Source: Patiria miniata
Taxonomy: Eukaryota > Echinodermata > Asteroidea > Valvatida > Asterinidae
Direction of reading: 5' to 3'
DNA length: 64,000 bases
Assembly: GCF_015706575.1 (NCBI RefSeq)
Contig: NW_024037074.1
Coordinates: forward strand, 30,865,334-30,929,333
The notes under the pieces were generated by a model, which worked only from the letters and a program-made list of their open reading frames with translations, had not been told where the DNA came from and made no database searches. Made by a program: the position numbers and the translations under genes. Below, piece by piece: positions 45,401-56,523 of the stretch; within the stretch, counting starts at the first letter, position 1, and each line of letters starts with the position of its first letter.

Positions 45401-45511
45401 ACATATTGATGTACTGAGTTGATTTAATTGAAATGGTTTCATCTCTGCTCTGTTTTAGAACCTTTTCTGATTGCTTTTCCTTACTCCTGATTGTATTCTT
45501 TGATTCTTCAG

Positions 45512-45613
45512 TTTGTGAAGGCCGCATGGTAGTCAACTCCGTGGGGGACGCAGCAAACTTGGCCGGCTGCACCATCATCAACGGGTCCCTGGAAATCGGC
45601 ATCCGGAGTGGAA
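45512..45613 (+). CDS. INSR: Insulin-receptor-like exon: start of receptor L2 domain
   Basis: The exon follows ttcttcag and reads (G)TT TGT GAA GGC. It starts and ends in phase 1, with 33 full codons, and the donor is gtaagt. The peptide VCEGRMVVNSVGDAANLAGC then TIINGSLEIGIRSG aligns with human [30 protein letters not shown] and INIRGG. The GCTIINGSLEI motif is the hallmark first beta-helix turn of a receptor L domain. NGS is a conserved glycosylation sequon. The exon is clean and compact, and is followed by the largest fully contained intron of the gene (7.8 kb). Confidence 0.95.
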
Positions 45614-46599
45614 GTAAGTAGTTTTGATTGGTCGAAATCCAATCTCACTGTGTCTACTTGCCTTAAACAATTGTGAATGCTATGAAAATAACACTTGTTT
45701 TATTAATTTGTAAGGTTTTACTACTTCTGAATTAGCGCTGTGCATCGGAACCGGGTACCTGAGTACCCGACTGCTGATGTCAGGAACTGATTCCAGATTA
45801 TGGGATCGGGTAACCAACTTTACAAATTACTTAGTAGCTTCTCAGACAATGAAAAAGAAAGGTTTTGAATACCATTTGTGGGGAATTTTCAAAATGAAAA
45901 CCAGGCTACATGGAAAACCAAAGCAGATTCCACGTTTTTGTGGATTTTAAAGCTGCAAAATCCTTTAGCCCACACTGTACAAACTTGTATCTAGCTGCAT
46001 TGACGCACCGATGGGGTTGTGTTATCGTGAGCACCATCATGAACGATCTGAACAGCAACTTCCGGGATATGAACTTTGGGGTTGGGTTTCTGCCCAGGAA
46101 TGATGAAGGGTGTTTTGGAGTGAGAGTCAAGTGTAAAGACACATTGGTCCCCTACCCAGGCCCCTGCCTCCAGACATCTATGATCCAGCATCCTTGGATG
46201 TAAAGCTTCTTTCCCGCCCACGCTCAATCAAATATTTTCAAAGATTTGAATCAAGTACATGAAAAGTTAGACATTTGAAACAGTTAAGAATGACTACATG
46301 TACATGTATGTTAACAAAATGACTGTTACTGACTGTCATGTCATCTGAAATCAGGTACTACTGGGTCTTCTCAATGGAAAATAGTAAAGTTTGACCGTCT
46401 AAAACCAAAATAATATTTGGTAACACCGGTGTCACTCCTAATACTTTGGGGTTTTGTGTACAAACTAAATACAAGTGCCGATGACAAGAAATTCCACCAT
46501 TGTCCAAGTTAACTTCTCCCCCCTTGAAATGCACGCCTAGGAGTAATTGGTTTATGATGGCATGATGTCATTTGTTAAAGCGTGATGATTGGATGAATA

Positions 46600-46800
46600 G
46601 TCCATCTCGCGAATAAGTAATCTCTATAAGTCAAACTCTGATAACTCAAAACAACTTTTAAGTCAAACAAAGAATCCATTCCCTTCAGTAGTACGGTATA
46701 ACAATGATATACAACCCTGCTTAACTCCAAACTCTGCTGAAGTCAAATTTTGAACCTGTTCCCTTGAGGTTTGAGTTATCGAGATTTCACTGTATTTGAA
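46600..46800. repeat. Degenerate AACTC/AAGTC-rich repeat
   Basis: ATAAGTCAAACTCTGATAACTCAAAA.., CTGAAGTCAAATTTTGAACC and GAGTTATCGAGATTTCACTG (split here as words) look like a widespread short repeat. A related fragment (TTTAACTCGAACTCCAG) lies at about 56658. Ends unclear. Confidence 0.4.
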
Positions 46801-47919
46801 ATACAGGACTTGCTTATTGTTACCTAAAATCCACACGGTTTCAGCCCAGTCTGCATCTGACAGTTCCAATTTGGATCGCATTTTGTGATGTCTCCTATTT
46901 GGATGTACATATGTACCATGTGATGTTTTGCAAGGAGTAATGTCATATTTATATCTCACAATATATCAACCAGATTGACAGGCCCGACAAACAAACAAAC
47001 TGGCCCAGCATGAGCTGCTCCCATTCCTTCCAAGTTGCCCCTGTTCCATCATCGACCTCTCGCGGTCAGGAGCCCCAAAAGTACAGCCCTAGTGGTCCCA
47101 TAGTCCCCTAAAGTACACCCACAATTAGCTGACCCCCAGAGGAGGGAGGTACCCAGTGGAGCCCAGAGACCTTGGTACCCACAAGGGGGCCAATTTGATG
47201 GGGGAGCTGGGTAAAACAGAAGGGTGCACTGAACTAATTCAAGCGAGAATTTCTATGCCGGCTGATTAGCATAAAAAGTGCCCCCACAATTTCTTTTGAA
47301 AACAGAGACCGTTTGGCTTTAAAAACGGTGGAATTGTGTAAATATACCCAAGGATCAACTCCCTGGTTTTGGGGCTTCCATCTGAGGGCAGGCTTGATAA
47401 AATCACGGATGAAAAATGGGTCCTATTTTCCTGTGAAAGTGGAAGGATGCCACTTGTAAAATGGCTACATGCAGACTCGGGAACTATCACTTTTCGGGAG
47501 GTGATTTTATTTGGGTGTGAATATTTAAAAATGTAATTGGCTAATGTACCTAAAATTGAAAAGAAATGAAAAGATGAAAGACAAGACAATTATTTAATTT
47601 TTGTTTGAGAAACCCCAGTGATGTTGGCTTGCATGTTACTTGGCCCTGAACTTTGTTGATTTTACACAGTTTTCAAAGGGGCTTGAATTAGTACAGTGGA
47701 CCCTATAGACAGTTGCTGGTTACCGGTTAAAGTGCCATGCAGTACACATTGCTTGCGACTGGTACTCGGCTAATTTTTGCAAAGCGCAAAAAATTGCTAA
47801 AAAACACTTTTCTCCATGAAATTGTCATTCACCTGCCAGAGAGGCAAGGTGCCCTTCATAAATACTGACTAACCTGGGCTGTTCATCCTGATAAAAAGGT
47901 ACATTGTACATACATACAT

Positions 47920-48060
47920 GTACATTGTCCCAAAGGAGGTAGGACCACAATATATAGGGTAGTATCCCAAAGGGGGTAGGACCACATATAGTATCCCAAA
48001 GGGGTAGGACCACATATAATTCCAAATGGGGTAAAAGCTTAAAGGTGATCCATTCAAGGG
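47920..48060 (+). repeat. CCCAAAGGGGGTAGGACCACA tandem repeat, block 1
   Basis: Four units (CCCAAAGG.GGTAGGACCACA then TATA..) with a period near 40-50. The same unit continues at 48610-48790 after the AAAGGGAA-family MITE, as though the MITE had inserted into one array. Confidence 0.8.
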
Positions 48061-48070
48061 AATTACTTAA

Positions 48071-48601
48071 AGGGAAAATACAACATTTGCAAACACCAAA
48101 AAATAAAACTACCAAATTATTTTGAAATACCTTGCTGGACTGTTAGTGAATGACAGTCTAAAGCATCCTGTAAAATCATGGTACCTGGTGTGCTGTCATT
48201 TTCAAGAAAAGTGGTATTTTGTATCAATTTCCAACAATGTTCGGCCGACCAGCGTTGGAAAAAAAACTGGCTTATTTCAAATACTGTCCCCAATTGACCA
48301 TATTTAGTTAGTCTTCATTTGTTTGCAATCGATTACACACATGTGAACGGGTACAAGCCAGCTAGACTGGTTCCCTGACCTTACAATTCCCCAACGTTTA
48401 TAAATTGCTTCGTTTCATTTTAAATGGAGTCAGGGAACCAGACTACAGGAAAATGATTGTTTTTCTTGGTTTTTGTAGCATCTACGAACCCAAAACTTCA
48501 AAAAAGTCAGTGTAACAATATTTGCTATATATTACTAACCCTCCACATCCATCCATTTCTGAATTACTGCAAGTGCAAAAGCAAATGATGTATATTCCCT
48601 T
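48071..48601 (+). mobile_element. MITE of the AAAGGGAA family, best copy
   Basis: Inverted ends AGGGAAAATACAACATTTGC and GCAAATGATGTATATTCCCT, with TTAA on the left and TTTA on the right. About 530 bp. Related copies lie at 37232-37775, 38840-39040 and 57790-57973. It contains TGGTTCCCTGAC / GTCAGGGAACCA as an inner inverted pair. No transposase frame. Confidence 0.8.
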
Positions 48602-48609
48602 TATGACAA

Positions 48610-48790
48610 CATATTTTTTTCAAAGAGGGTAAGACCACTGCTTTCCCAAAGAGGGTAATAAGACCACATATCACCCCAAAGGGGGTAAGACCACACATTA
48701 TCCCAAAGGGGGTTGACAACATAATTATCCCAAAGGGGGTAAAACCTTGAAGGACTGGTAAAGAAACTCTGAAGTGGGGTTAATCCTTAG
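48610..48790 (+). repeat. CCCAAAGGGGGTAAGACCACA tandem repeat, block 2
   Basis: Five units of about 30-35 bp, same orientation as block 1 (47920-48060). Confidence 0.8.
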
Positions 48791-49329
48791 AGGGGGTAGA
48801 CCTTGGACTGATCTAAATCTTGATGGGTGATTTTGTTTTTATCAGAGATTTCAAGTTACTGTGGTTTCACACTACTTTCAATACTTGATATCGTGAATCC
48901 TGCTCAGTCTGTCTCAAGTGGTAGGGCCTATTACTTTGTTTGAATGTCCCTGGGATTATTCATGGCTGTCAGAAACTTAACAAAATATCTTTCAAAACTT
49001 CACACAAAAACAGCCCCCAAAAATTAAATATTAAAAACCTTACCTGGACTAAAGATTTAGACAGATGCCACATGGCCTACAAAAGTATTCCGTCGTGGCA
49101 TTTCGAAGAAAACTGTGGCATTTGGAAGATCATTATTAATTTGTGGGTTACATTTGAAGATCTTGACACAGCTTTTTTTTCCCCAGGGGTCTGTTAATAG
49201 TCGAAGTAAAAAAAAAATGTGTTTTGTTTTGTTTTGGGGAGGAGGGGGGGAGGTATATTGTTTGGATGAAAGTTTTAGTAAGTAAGAGTAGAGTAGGAGT
49301 TTCAATATAAAATAAACGAAAGTAAATTT

Positions 49330-50215
49330 GGCCTCAGGTCGACCTGCGATTTGCTTAAAGATGCGCCACAACGGAACCATCAGCATCAAGCACAGGTCAC
49401 AAAACTGAGAAATTGTGTGACTATTGTGAACTGGCGGCATTTTGGCACAAAATAATTGCAACCATGCTCATGTCACCCACAACGCAACGACAATTCTACC
49501 GGTACCACATACCGGTAGAGAGTCATGTGACCTCTTTAACGATAGCGGATAATGTTCATTCAGCCATTTTTGCTGATTAGCTGCATGACTGCAATTGATT
49601 CCCTGCACCTGTCTGGAACACATCGCAGAAGTTGAAATTTTTCTACTCTTGCGACTGTTGGTTTTTATAGTGCCGACTGATGCCAATTCGGGCGAGTCAC
49701 AATGCAGTGCACCACCAAGAGTTTGCCCCAGAGAGTTCATTTTTCCCAGTGCATTGTGGGAGATGGTCGACAAGTTCGCAGCGCGGGACTTTTTAAATTG
49801 TTAGTTTTTCCGGTCAGTAGTTTCGCAAACGTATGATTCCAGTATCATATGTTTGCCCTTTTCTTTTCTTTTTATCAATATGGTGTTTTTTGTAGGGCGG
49901 CAGAATGCTCTGCCCCAATTTATAACAAAATAGCTCAAGTTGTCTAATGATACTCGTTCAAATGGGCCATGTTTTGCCGACCGTAAAGTTGAAAAATGGA
50001 CTCTCCATGGCAAACTCTTTGTGGCACACTGCATTGTGAAGCACCCAAATTGCCAATGGTCTTAATATCGTCGCAGTTACTGTACACTGAAGCCGCAAAA
50101 AATCCGCAACTCACTTGTTCTTGACGGTTGAATAGCTCAGGCGCAGCTTGATCCTGAAAAGTCTGTTGCGGACTGTTCTGTGTCGTCCTCGCAAGGTCGA
50201 CCTGAGGGTGGCTGA
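49330..50215. repeat. Inverted pair of a dispersed repeat
   Basis: The left arm (49332-49770) and the right arm (about 49975-50212, inverted) share CCTCAGGTCGACCT, TCACAATGCAGTG and AAGAGTTTGCC, then GAGAGT(T/C)CATTTTTC. Arm lengths differ, so one arm is shortened. About 200 bp separates them. No coding frame recognised. Confidence 0.65.
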
Positions 50216-50605
50216 AGAATTTCAATAGAAAATCCTCCACTGACTCATTACACCAGAAAAACAATCATTTTTTTTTACCAGCTCGGTCTGATATCTTAAA
50301 CATCTGTGCACAAATGAGAGTTAATCTTCATGTGACGAGAATATCATATGAAACTCCTGTAGATGATTTTTTCAATTTGGAAAAAATTTGGACGACGTGA
50401 TAATGAAAACAAGGCCTGGATTTTATGGGTTTTTTTGTCTAGGAGAGAAAATGACTTGTCTGTAGGGGTACGGCTTTAAAGCGTTTATGTACTGGATTTT
50501 TTTTTTTTTAATGCTATCCTTGAAATGTACCTCTGTGTTCCATTTAACTTTATTTGTAATCTTCATATTGTCATTTTAAGGGCATTTGGGTGCCTTTTGG
50601 GTATA

Positions 50606-51051
50606 TGTGACCGGCTCCACAAAAAAGGGTATTATGTCGCAAAAAGTGAAATTGAGTTATATAAATGGTTGGAAAGCCCACAATGTAAGCTTTCATTTGG
50701 TATATAATAGAGCTCCGTAGCCCCTCCCATTCTGGAAATATGACCTATTTGCATATTAATTATTTCCTTTGAGTTGAAATTACATAACTGAGAAAACAGG
50801 CTTTGAAATACAATGTAGCTGGCTTTGTTGGAGAACAATCGAACGATGCACACAAAACGGTTGGGGTTTTTTTCCAGGTTGTTCATCAAAATCAACATTT
50901 CTGTGAATGAAACCTGAAACTGTAGGTATCAAAGATGTCATTCATGACAAAAAATGAAAATCAGACTTTGATGAAATTTTCACCCTCTCAATGTTGAGAC
51001 GGCCATTACACAATAATGGTCAGTGCGATACCCTTTGTGGAGCCGGTCACA
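50606..51051. mobile_element. 446-bp MITE, TGTGACCGGCTCCAC ends
   Basis: TGTGACCGGCTCCACAAA..AGGGTAT at the left and its inverse ATACCCTTTGTGGAGCCGGTCACA at the right (given here in parts of one terminal repeat of about 24 bp), flanked by TA on both sides. No coding frame. The terminal repeat is long and well kept, suggesting moderate age. Confidence 0.85.
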
Positions 51052-51054
51052 TAT

Positions 51055-51250
51055 GCTGATGCAAATTTCCATATTCATGAGCAAAACTGTGATGTCATTC
51101 AAGGCAGAAACTTCAGTTTCTCATCTGCTTCAACATAACAATCACTAGAATTTTAGGGGTTTGCTGTGGTTACTTTTCTGCTTGCAGTAACTTCATTGTT
51201 CTTTCAGTATACAGTGAGAAAGCTTTATGCAAAAATGTTAGCCTTAAATC
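51055..51250 (+). repeat. Dispersed repeat, copy B
   Basis: Its first 55 bp match the inverse of 25110-25165. It directly abuts the MITE at 50606-51051. Confidence 0.5.
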
Positions 51251-51835
51251 CATCCGCCGAGTTCATGAATTAAATGTATACTCTAAAAATATTCTATATT
51301 AGAGAGTTCTGAGAGCCATAAAATTGGGGAATTGAAGAGATATGGCAATGAACCTCTGGCCCGGACTTGCGGCTTCCAATTCTGAGCATTTTGGATGTGA
51401 TTGGGCTCGAAGGTGGCGCTATTTTGCCATGTTGTGGAGGGATCGTTCTTCAAGATGGCTACTTTTCCGCTTTGGGATAAATACCGGTAGGGGTCGTCTT
51501 CTTTGGGTGAGAATTTCTCGAAAAGTCAGTAGCAACCCACCAAAACTTGAAAAGAAAATGAAAGATGACATGTCGATCATCATTTTTCTGTGCAGCTTAA
51601 ATACCTGTGAGAGTTCTCAGTATTTTAAAAAGAATTTTGGAATATGGGCATTTAGCACTGGTGTCTATGGGAATTTGAATACAGGGGTGCATCCTAAAGT
51701 GACAGCACAGCAATATTGCCCTTAGTTATCAAAAAAAGCATGAAACATTTTAACCGTTTAAAATAGTGCATGTTGCAAAAATTTTACCAAAAAAAGGGAT
51801 ATCTCACAGTTTTTATACATGTACCGGTACATGTA

Positions 51836-52050
51836 CATGTTCATCTTTTCAAACCATGGACGAAAAATACAAGAGAACAAAAGAAAACAATATCGTCTAC
51901 GATTCCCAGCATACGTCCGCGATTGGGGTCGTGTACAAAACCTATGAGAGTCTTCCTAAAAAGTTACAAAAAGTAAAAGAGTACAAACAAAAGAGGGACA
52001 ATAGAACGTCCACGATCAACGGTGAACACACGTTTGCGTGTACGTGTAGA
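51836..52050 (+). repeat. Dispersed repeat with a conserved 60-codon frame, copy B
   Basis: ATGGACGAAAAATACAAGAG starts a frame reading MDEKYKRTKENN, DSQHTSAIGVVYKT, KEYKQKRDNRTST and GEHTF, with no stop until after base 52070. It matches copy A at 3308-3508 in inverse orientation. No known protein family. Confidence 0.6.
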
Positions 52051-52919
52051 TGTACAATTCAGAGGAATGGATAATATTTGCTGCAAATATGCTCCAGTGT
52101 AAAATTCATGTCATGACCCTTTAAGTTTTGAGTGATAGATCCCCCAGACACAATTCAATTGTGAGACGGGCTCCCCTACAGAGGCTAGGGAGAAGGCCGG
52201 CCTTGCAGGGGCAATCTGCAGGGAGCAGGGCTGTGGAAACATCAACCAATTTGTTACAAAATGAAAGCGGGCGAGGAAAAGCTGTAATATGCGGTCGAGT
52301 GTTATTCGCAAGTGTATCAATTATGTATTTTTTTCTGTTCCAATTCCAGTCACAAACAACTGTGACCGATTGGACTCTGATGTTGTTCCATAGAAATGAG
52401 TCACTGTGGTTTGTGAGGGTTTTTTGTATTTTTTTTTTTGGGAGAGTTCTGTAGAGAATTCTTGAAAGAATTGAAGTCACAAAAGAGCCAGTCGAAATTG
52501 ATCAATACAGATGCACAAACAGGGTTGTTGCGTTGATTGCAAACGGGATAGAAATTGTAATTAAATCGGGACTTTTTGGTGGATCATCCCAAGCCATTAA
52601 TTTCATTCTTAGACTTGAATGCAAGACCAGTAATGGAGAGCTGTTATGATAGCTGTTCTAAACGTCTGAAGACTTGCTTTTAGAATTTCTCCAATTCTTT
52701 TTGAAACATATTTATATGATATGTTAGGATGTGTCCTGGCCTGATTTGCACATAGGCTGTGGTATCTCTAATGGACCATTTCATATAAATGTTACCCTAA
52801 CTCCCTAGGGTGATTAACTAGGAACTTTCCTCATCCTTGCAAATCCCAACACCATATGGTAAACTGTGCACATAAACAGTTGGACTCTGTTTATTTGTGG
52901 TATGCCTAATTCCACAGTC

Positions 52920-53075
52920 AGTTTTACTGGGGTCTACCCATGTTCCCCAATACCGATGTTCCCCGAAATCCATTATGGTTAGGGTAAGGGTAAGAATTTC
53001 GGGGAACATCTGTACCGGGGAACATCTGTACTGGGGAACATACATTTGTACATGTAGGTATTGGGGAACATAAGT
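52920..53075. repeat. GGGGAACAT repeat cluster
   Basis: TTCCCCAATACCGATGTTCCCC and the inverse GGGGAACATCTGTACCGG repeat four to five times, with GGTTAGGGTAAGGGTAAG between. Likely a degenerate palindromic element; surrounding words GTTACCCTAAC (52790) and GGGTTAATAA (53149) may be its ends. Confidence 0.55.
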
Positions 53076-53417
53076 ATGCAGCCAGTTTACAAGTGCAGTA
53101 CTCATCCTAACAGATTCCAACAATTCCTGGTGTTGGAGTTTGGCTCTGTTGGGTTAATAAAACAATTTGTTCATGAAAACAAAAAAAATCTCTTAAAATT
53201 GGGTCCAGAATCCTCCAACTGATTCGGAGGGGCATCTCTTGCGTAGTTGAGTTTTTTTCATGGCTATTTTGTTTTATTTAAACATTTGAACAAAATATAC
53301 TATGCAAGCAATATACTACATAAGCTCATTTAAACTTGACGGGCATCTCAACAACTTGTTGACAAATGTGCCGTGCGCCTGAACTTAAGATTTCCATTGT
53401 CTTCTTTGCGCAAACAG

Positions 53418-53562
53418 CCAACATCATGAAAGAGTTTGAGAAGAATCTTGGTATGATTGAGGAAGTGACTGAGAGAATTGTCATCAGGATGGCGTACTCT
53501 CTCGTCAGTCTCAACTTCTTGAGACGTCTCAAGCGCATCGGCGGAGCCTCTCTAGAAAACGG
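53418..53562 (+). CDS. INSR: Insulin-receptor-like exon: receptor L2 domain, middle
   Basis: The acceptor is tttgcgcaaacag. The exon begins with CC (completing ACC with the preceding exon) and ends in phase 2 (GG) at gtaagt, giving 145 bases. The peptide NIMKEFEKNLGMIEEVTERI followed by VIRMAYSLVSLNFLRRLKRI and GGASLENG aligns with human [40 protein letters not shown] and RGETLEIGN. LGMIEE and YSLVSLNF are typical L-domain repeat turns. The 145-base length equals that of the matching human exon as I remember it. The upstream polypyrimidine tract (tttccattgtcttctttgcg) is good. Confidence 0.95.
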
Positions 53563-54225
53563 GTAAGTGGTTAACAGTGTTGTAGCGAGTCAGACACATA
53601 TAAGTCCATATTTATTTAAAACTTTAAAGATGTATAGTCCATCATTTGTAATTAGTGCATTTTTTTGTTTGAAGCAACAAAAGTGCTCAAAATCTAAAGA
53701 AGGGTACTGAACAACTAACTTGATGAAGTTTCAGCTCAGCCTCAGCTGCATATTCCGAGAAAAACAGCATTCTAGGATTTCGATTTCAAATCAAAAGTCG
53801 CTGAATCATGTTTTGAATCGGGCCTGAATTCAGCGTCCCATACACGTTCTCATTGAGCCGATTGCAGCTACGCAATGTCGCGCACTGATCCGACGAATTA
53901 TAGCAACCGCGTGCGCGTCGTGCCAATGCTTGCGCGCGCTTCGCCGAATAAAAAAAAAGAACTACTAATTTAAATTTCCTAAGGTATGTTGGAAAGGCCT
54001 TCATTCATTGATTTCTTCAAAATGACAGCTTGCCAGAAAGAATAAATTTCACAGGGAGTTAAGTCCTGTTATTATCTTTTAACCAGTAATTACACCAGTT
54101 ACTTTTTGGAAAGCTGCAAATGATGGACTCTGGCTTTAACTGTGTGTGATACCCTCAATAAAATCAGAATAAATCTTCATCGGGTAAGTTAATACCGTAC
54201 TTATATCCCGGTTTTCCTTCGCCAG

Positions 54226-54437
54226 GTTGTACTCCTTTTACCTGTTGGACAATCGGAATCTTCAGCAACTCTTTGACATCCGTAACTACCCCAACATCAC
54301 CATCGGCAACGGTTCCCTCTTCTTCCACAACAACCCGAAACTCTGCGTCTCCAACATCACCACGTTTGAGTCCCAGGTGAACTTTCTGGTCCCGCCCAAG
54401 AGCAACAACTTTGGAACCAACGGCGACCAAGTAGCAT
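54226..54437 (+). CDS. INSR: Insulin-receptor-like exon: end of L2 domain
   Basis: The acceptor is ttccttcgccag. One base completes GGG, then the frame reads LYSFYLLDNRNLQQLFDIRN, PNITIGNGSLFFHNNPKLCV, SNITTFESQVNFLVPPKSNN and FGTNGDQVAC. It ends in phase 1 within a Cys codon at gtaagg. The human counterpart is [38 protein letters not shown] and TNGDQASC. LFFHNNPKLC and NGDQ are diagnostic of the L2 C-terminus in this family. The sequons NIT, NGS and NIT suggest a glycosylated extracellular domain. Confidence 0.96.
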
Positions 54438-54849
54438 GTAAGGATCTTTCAGTTGTTGATTTCGCTGGACCTTAAGGGCTCTGGCTGATTGGGCCACTGA
54501 CTGACTGAGTGTCCATCTCAGCTAACTGGGAAGCATGTACCGCTCAGTGCTGCTATGTCAGCGCAAAACCAGCTATATAAAAAAATCAATCACAATAGGC
54601 TTTATTCATGAGTCAGCTATATTAAATTGAAAGCGAGGTAAAATCTTCATTTCTGGAACTTGCAAATAGAAATGGACATAATGAAATAAAGATAATTACA
54701 AATTAATACCAATCTGCTCTGATGAATTACTTAAAATTTGCGATTAATTATACGCTAATGTTTTAAGCCACTTTAAAAAAAAAAGTTGAAAGTGAGGCTT
54801 GGAACGCATAAATAGTCTGGCACCATCCCATTCAACAGTTACAAGGCCC

Positions 54850-55076
54850 ATTTACACAAACGTGATTTTGTCGCAAGGACTATGTCTTGCGGCAATGTCG
54901 CACGTGGGTGTGTACGGTATGAATGAACAAATACCAGTACGTGATATGTTGTTCGATTTTTGAAATTAGCATGATAAGTCGCGCGACCCCGCGTAAATGT
55001 AAACGCGCTCATTGATTTGTGCGTATATATAAAAACGGGCGACATTATCGCGCAACAAAATCTCGTATGTGTAAAT
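54850..55076. mobile_element. 227-bp MITE in a receptor intron
   Basis: Inverted ends ATTTACACAAACGTGATTTT and the inverse of ATTTACACATACGAGATTTT enclose CpG-rich DNA (GTCGCGCGACCCCGCG). The target duplication is unclear. It sits in the 1254-bp intron between the L2 and FnIII-1 exons. Confidence 0.7.
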
Positions 55077-55099
55077 AAAATTCAGGGAACATGATCAAA

Positions 55100-55300
55100 A
55101 ATGGCTCCCTTGTGAATGAGGTTAATAACCTTCTCTGCCCTCACAGGCACCTGTGTACTCCTGAGTGGGGAGAAGAAAATAGTGATAAAGTGTCTTGCCC
55201 ATGGACATACATGTACCTATGCATCCCAACCCAGGCTGGACTTGAACCCATTACCTGCAGAATTGAGCAAGTTTGTGCGAGGCCCATGAGTTGACTACTG
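55100..55300 (-). repeat. SINE-like tRNA-related repeat
   Basis: The minus strand shows GGGTTCAAGTCC (B box) with tRNA-like flanks, then CATGGGCAAGACACTTTAT, a body word common to many invertebrate SINEs. The A box is weak (about 55290-55300). Family not named. Confidence 0.5.
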
Positions 55301-55691
55301 GTTCATTTGTGAAGTAACTGAACGCCTGTGCACTGATAGCTCCGCATGAACGCCTCTAGTCAAACCATGACAGTCAAAAGTCATGTTCCTGGCTCCCCGC
55401 TGTGCTTTATGATGCGGATGGCTATTGGTAACCAGCGATGCAACCATTCCAAATGCTCCGGTTCCAAATAGTGGACTAGACTAGTCGAACCATTCTTTGT
55501 TCGAACAAAGTTAGTCAAACTATTGCGCCAGAACTTGCTCGTTATTGACAGATTTTGAGTTTGGTGCTCCAGACCACGAGGCCATGGACAGACCCGTGTC
55601 CATAGCCAGCCAGCCAGCTTGTTAACTTTTTTTGTCTTTTTCATTAAATCCGCCTTTTTCTGTTCCGTTTTTTTTCTTTTCTGACATGCAG

Positions 55692-55821
55692 GCAGCATCC
55701 ACAAAATTATCGTCTTCGCCAAACCGGGCAAAAGCACCTTGATACTGCGCTGGCAGTTTGAAACCAGCCAGATCAGCGATAAGCGCAACCTGCTGGGTTT
55801 TATCGTCTCGTACAGAAAAGC
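55692..55821 (+). CDS. INSR: Insulin-receptor-like exon: FnIII-1, first half
   Basis: The exon follows tttctgacatgcag, starts with GC (completing TGC, Cys) and ends in phase 2 (GC) at gtaagt, with 42 full codons. The peptide SIHKIIVFAKPGKSTLILRW, QFETSQISDKRNLLGFIVSY and RKA aligns with human ELLKFSYIRTSFDKILLRW, EPYWPPDFRDLLGFMLFY and KEAP. The buried Trp of the fibronectin fold (LRW) and the LLGF...Y strand are present. The longest same-strand open frame here (55758-55994) is in a different reading frame and is a shadow. The call rests on homology and the phase chain. Confidence 0.95.
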
Positions 55822-56311
55822 GTAAGTGCATAGAGCGCCCTCAATGTGGACGGGTTTTGTTATTTAATTTAAGTGACAATGAAAGTAGGACATTTCTGCC
55901 ACATATACATGTATATTATCTTAACAATTTAAATGCTATAACACTTTTTGATGTAATAAGTATGAGATCTATTAAATATGAGAAAGTACATTGAATTCAT
56001 GACAATTTATTAAAAGGAAATTATTGTTTATGTCACAGTGACTAGGACCTCCCCGCCCCCCGTGGGCATAGTTAACAACAACCCCCACCCCTCGTGCATA
56101 CAGTAGGTACTTTTAGGACGGCCCTTAAGTGAACGTAAACACAAATTTATGATGTCAGGGCATGTTTTCGCACTGCTAACTCTCAAAAGTTGAACACACT
56201 TCAACTGCGGCGAATTTTGCAGCGAACGTTTTGTGATGTCACATTTGCTTTGCAATTGCATGTATGAATGATAAGAAATGCAAGCTTTCTTTCTTTCTTT
56301 TCTTTGGGAAG

Positions 56312-56523
56312 GCCGTACAAGAATGTGACCGTATTGGACGGAGAGGACGCGTGTGGGACGAGTCAATGGCAAACAGTCTATGAGAATCCGGACAAGACGG
56401 GCACCATGCTGGTAGGCTTAGAACCCTGGACACAGTACGCCATCTTTGTCAGGTCCTACCTGATCTCCAACACGGAGGAAGGAGCCCAAAGCGACATCAA
56501 GTACATAACCACCAAAGAAAAAG
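56312..56523 (+). CDS. INSR: Insulin-receptor-like exon: FnIII-1, second half
   Basis: The acceptor is a long pyrimidine tract ending ctttgggaag, slightly unusual because a GGGAAG sits at the junction. One base completes GCG (Ala). The peptide PYKNVTVLDGEDACGTSQWQ, TVYENPDKTGTMLVGLEPWT and QYAIFVRSYLISNTEEGAQS, then DIKYITTKEK, aligns with human [35 protein letters not shown] and [22 protein letters not shown] is a signature of this receptor family. DACG holds the cysteine known in INSR to bridge the two alpha subunits (Cys524 region). The exon ends in phase 1 at gtaggc. Confidence 0.97.

Larger units (their letters stand above)
45614..53417 (+). other. 7.8-kb receptor intron within the L2-coding region
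   Basis: Bounded by gtaagt and gcaaacag, both in phase 1. It contains the repeats listed at 46600-53140. A 97-codon frame at 45910-46203 shows no recognised domain. Most other sequence is unassigned AT-rich DNA. Confidence 0.9.

Noticed and set aside
50525-50898. Frames across 50525-50898 on both strands
   Set aside because: They fall largely within the TGTGACCGGCTCCAC MITE.
51342-51725. 127-codon plus frame (MAMNLWPGLAASNSEHFG...)
   Set aside because: The DNA (GAGCATTTTGGATGTGATTG, GGTGGCGCTATTTTGCC) reads like a dispersed non-coding repeat, and no domain is seen.
55758-55994. 78-codon plus frame overlapping the FnIII-1 exon
   Set aside because: It is in a different reading frame from the exon supported by homology and splice phase.
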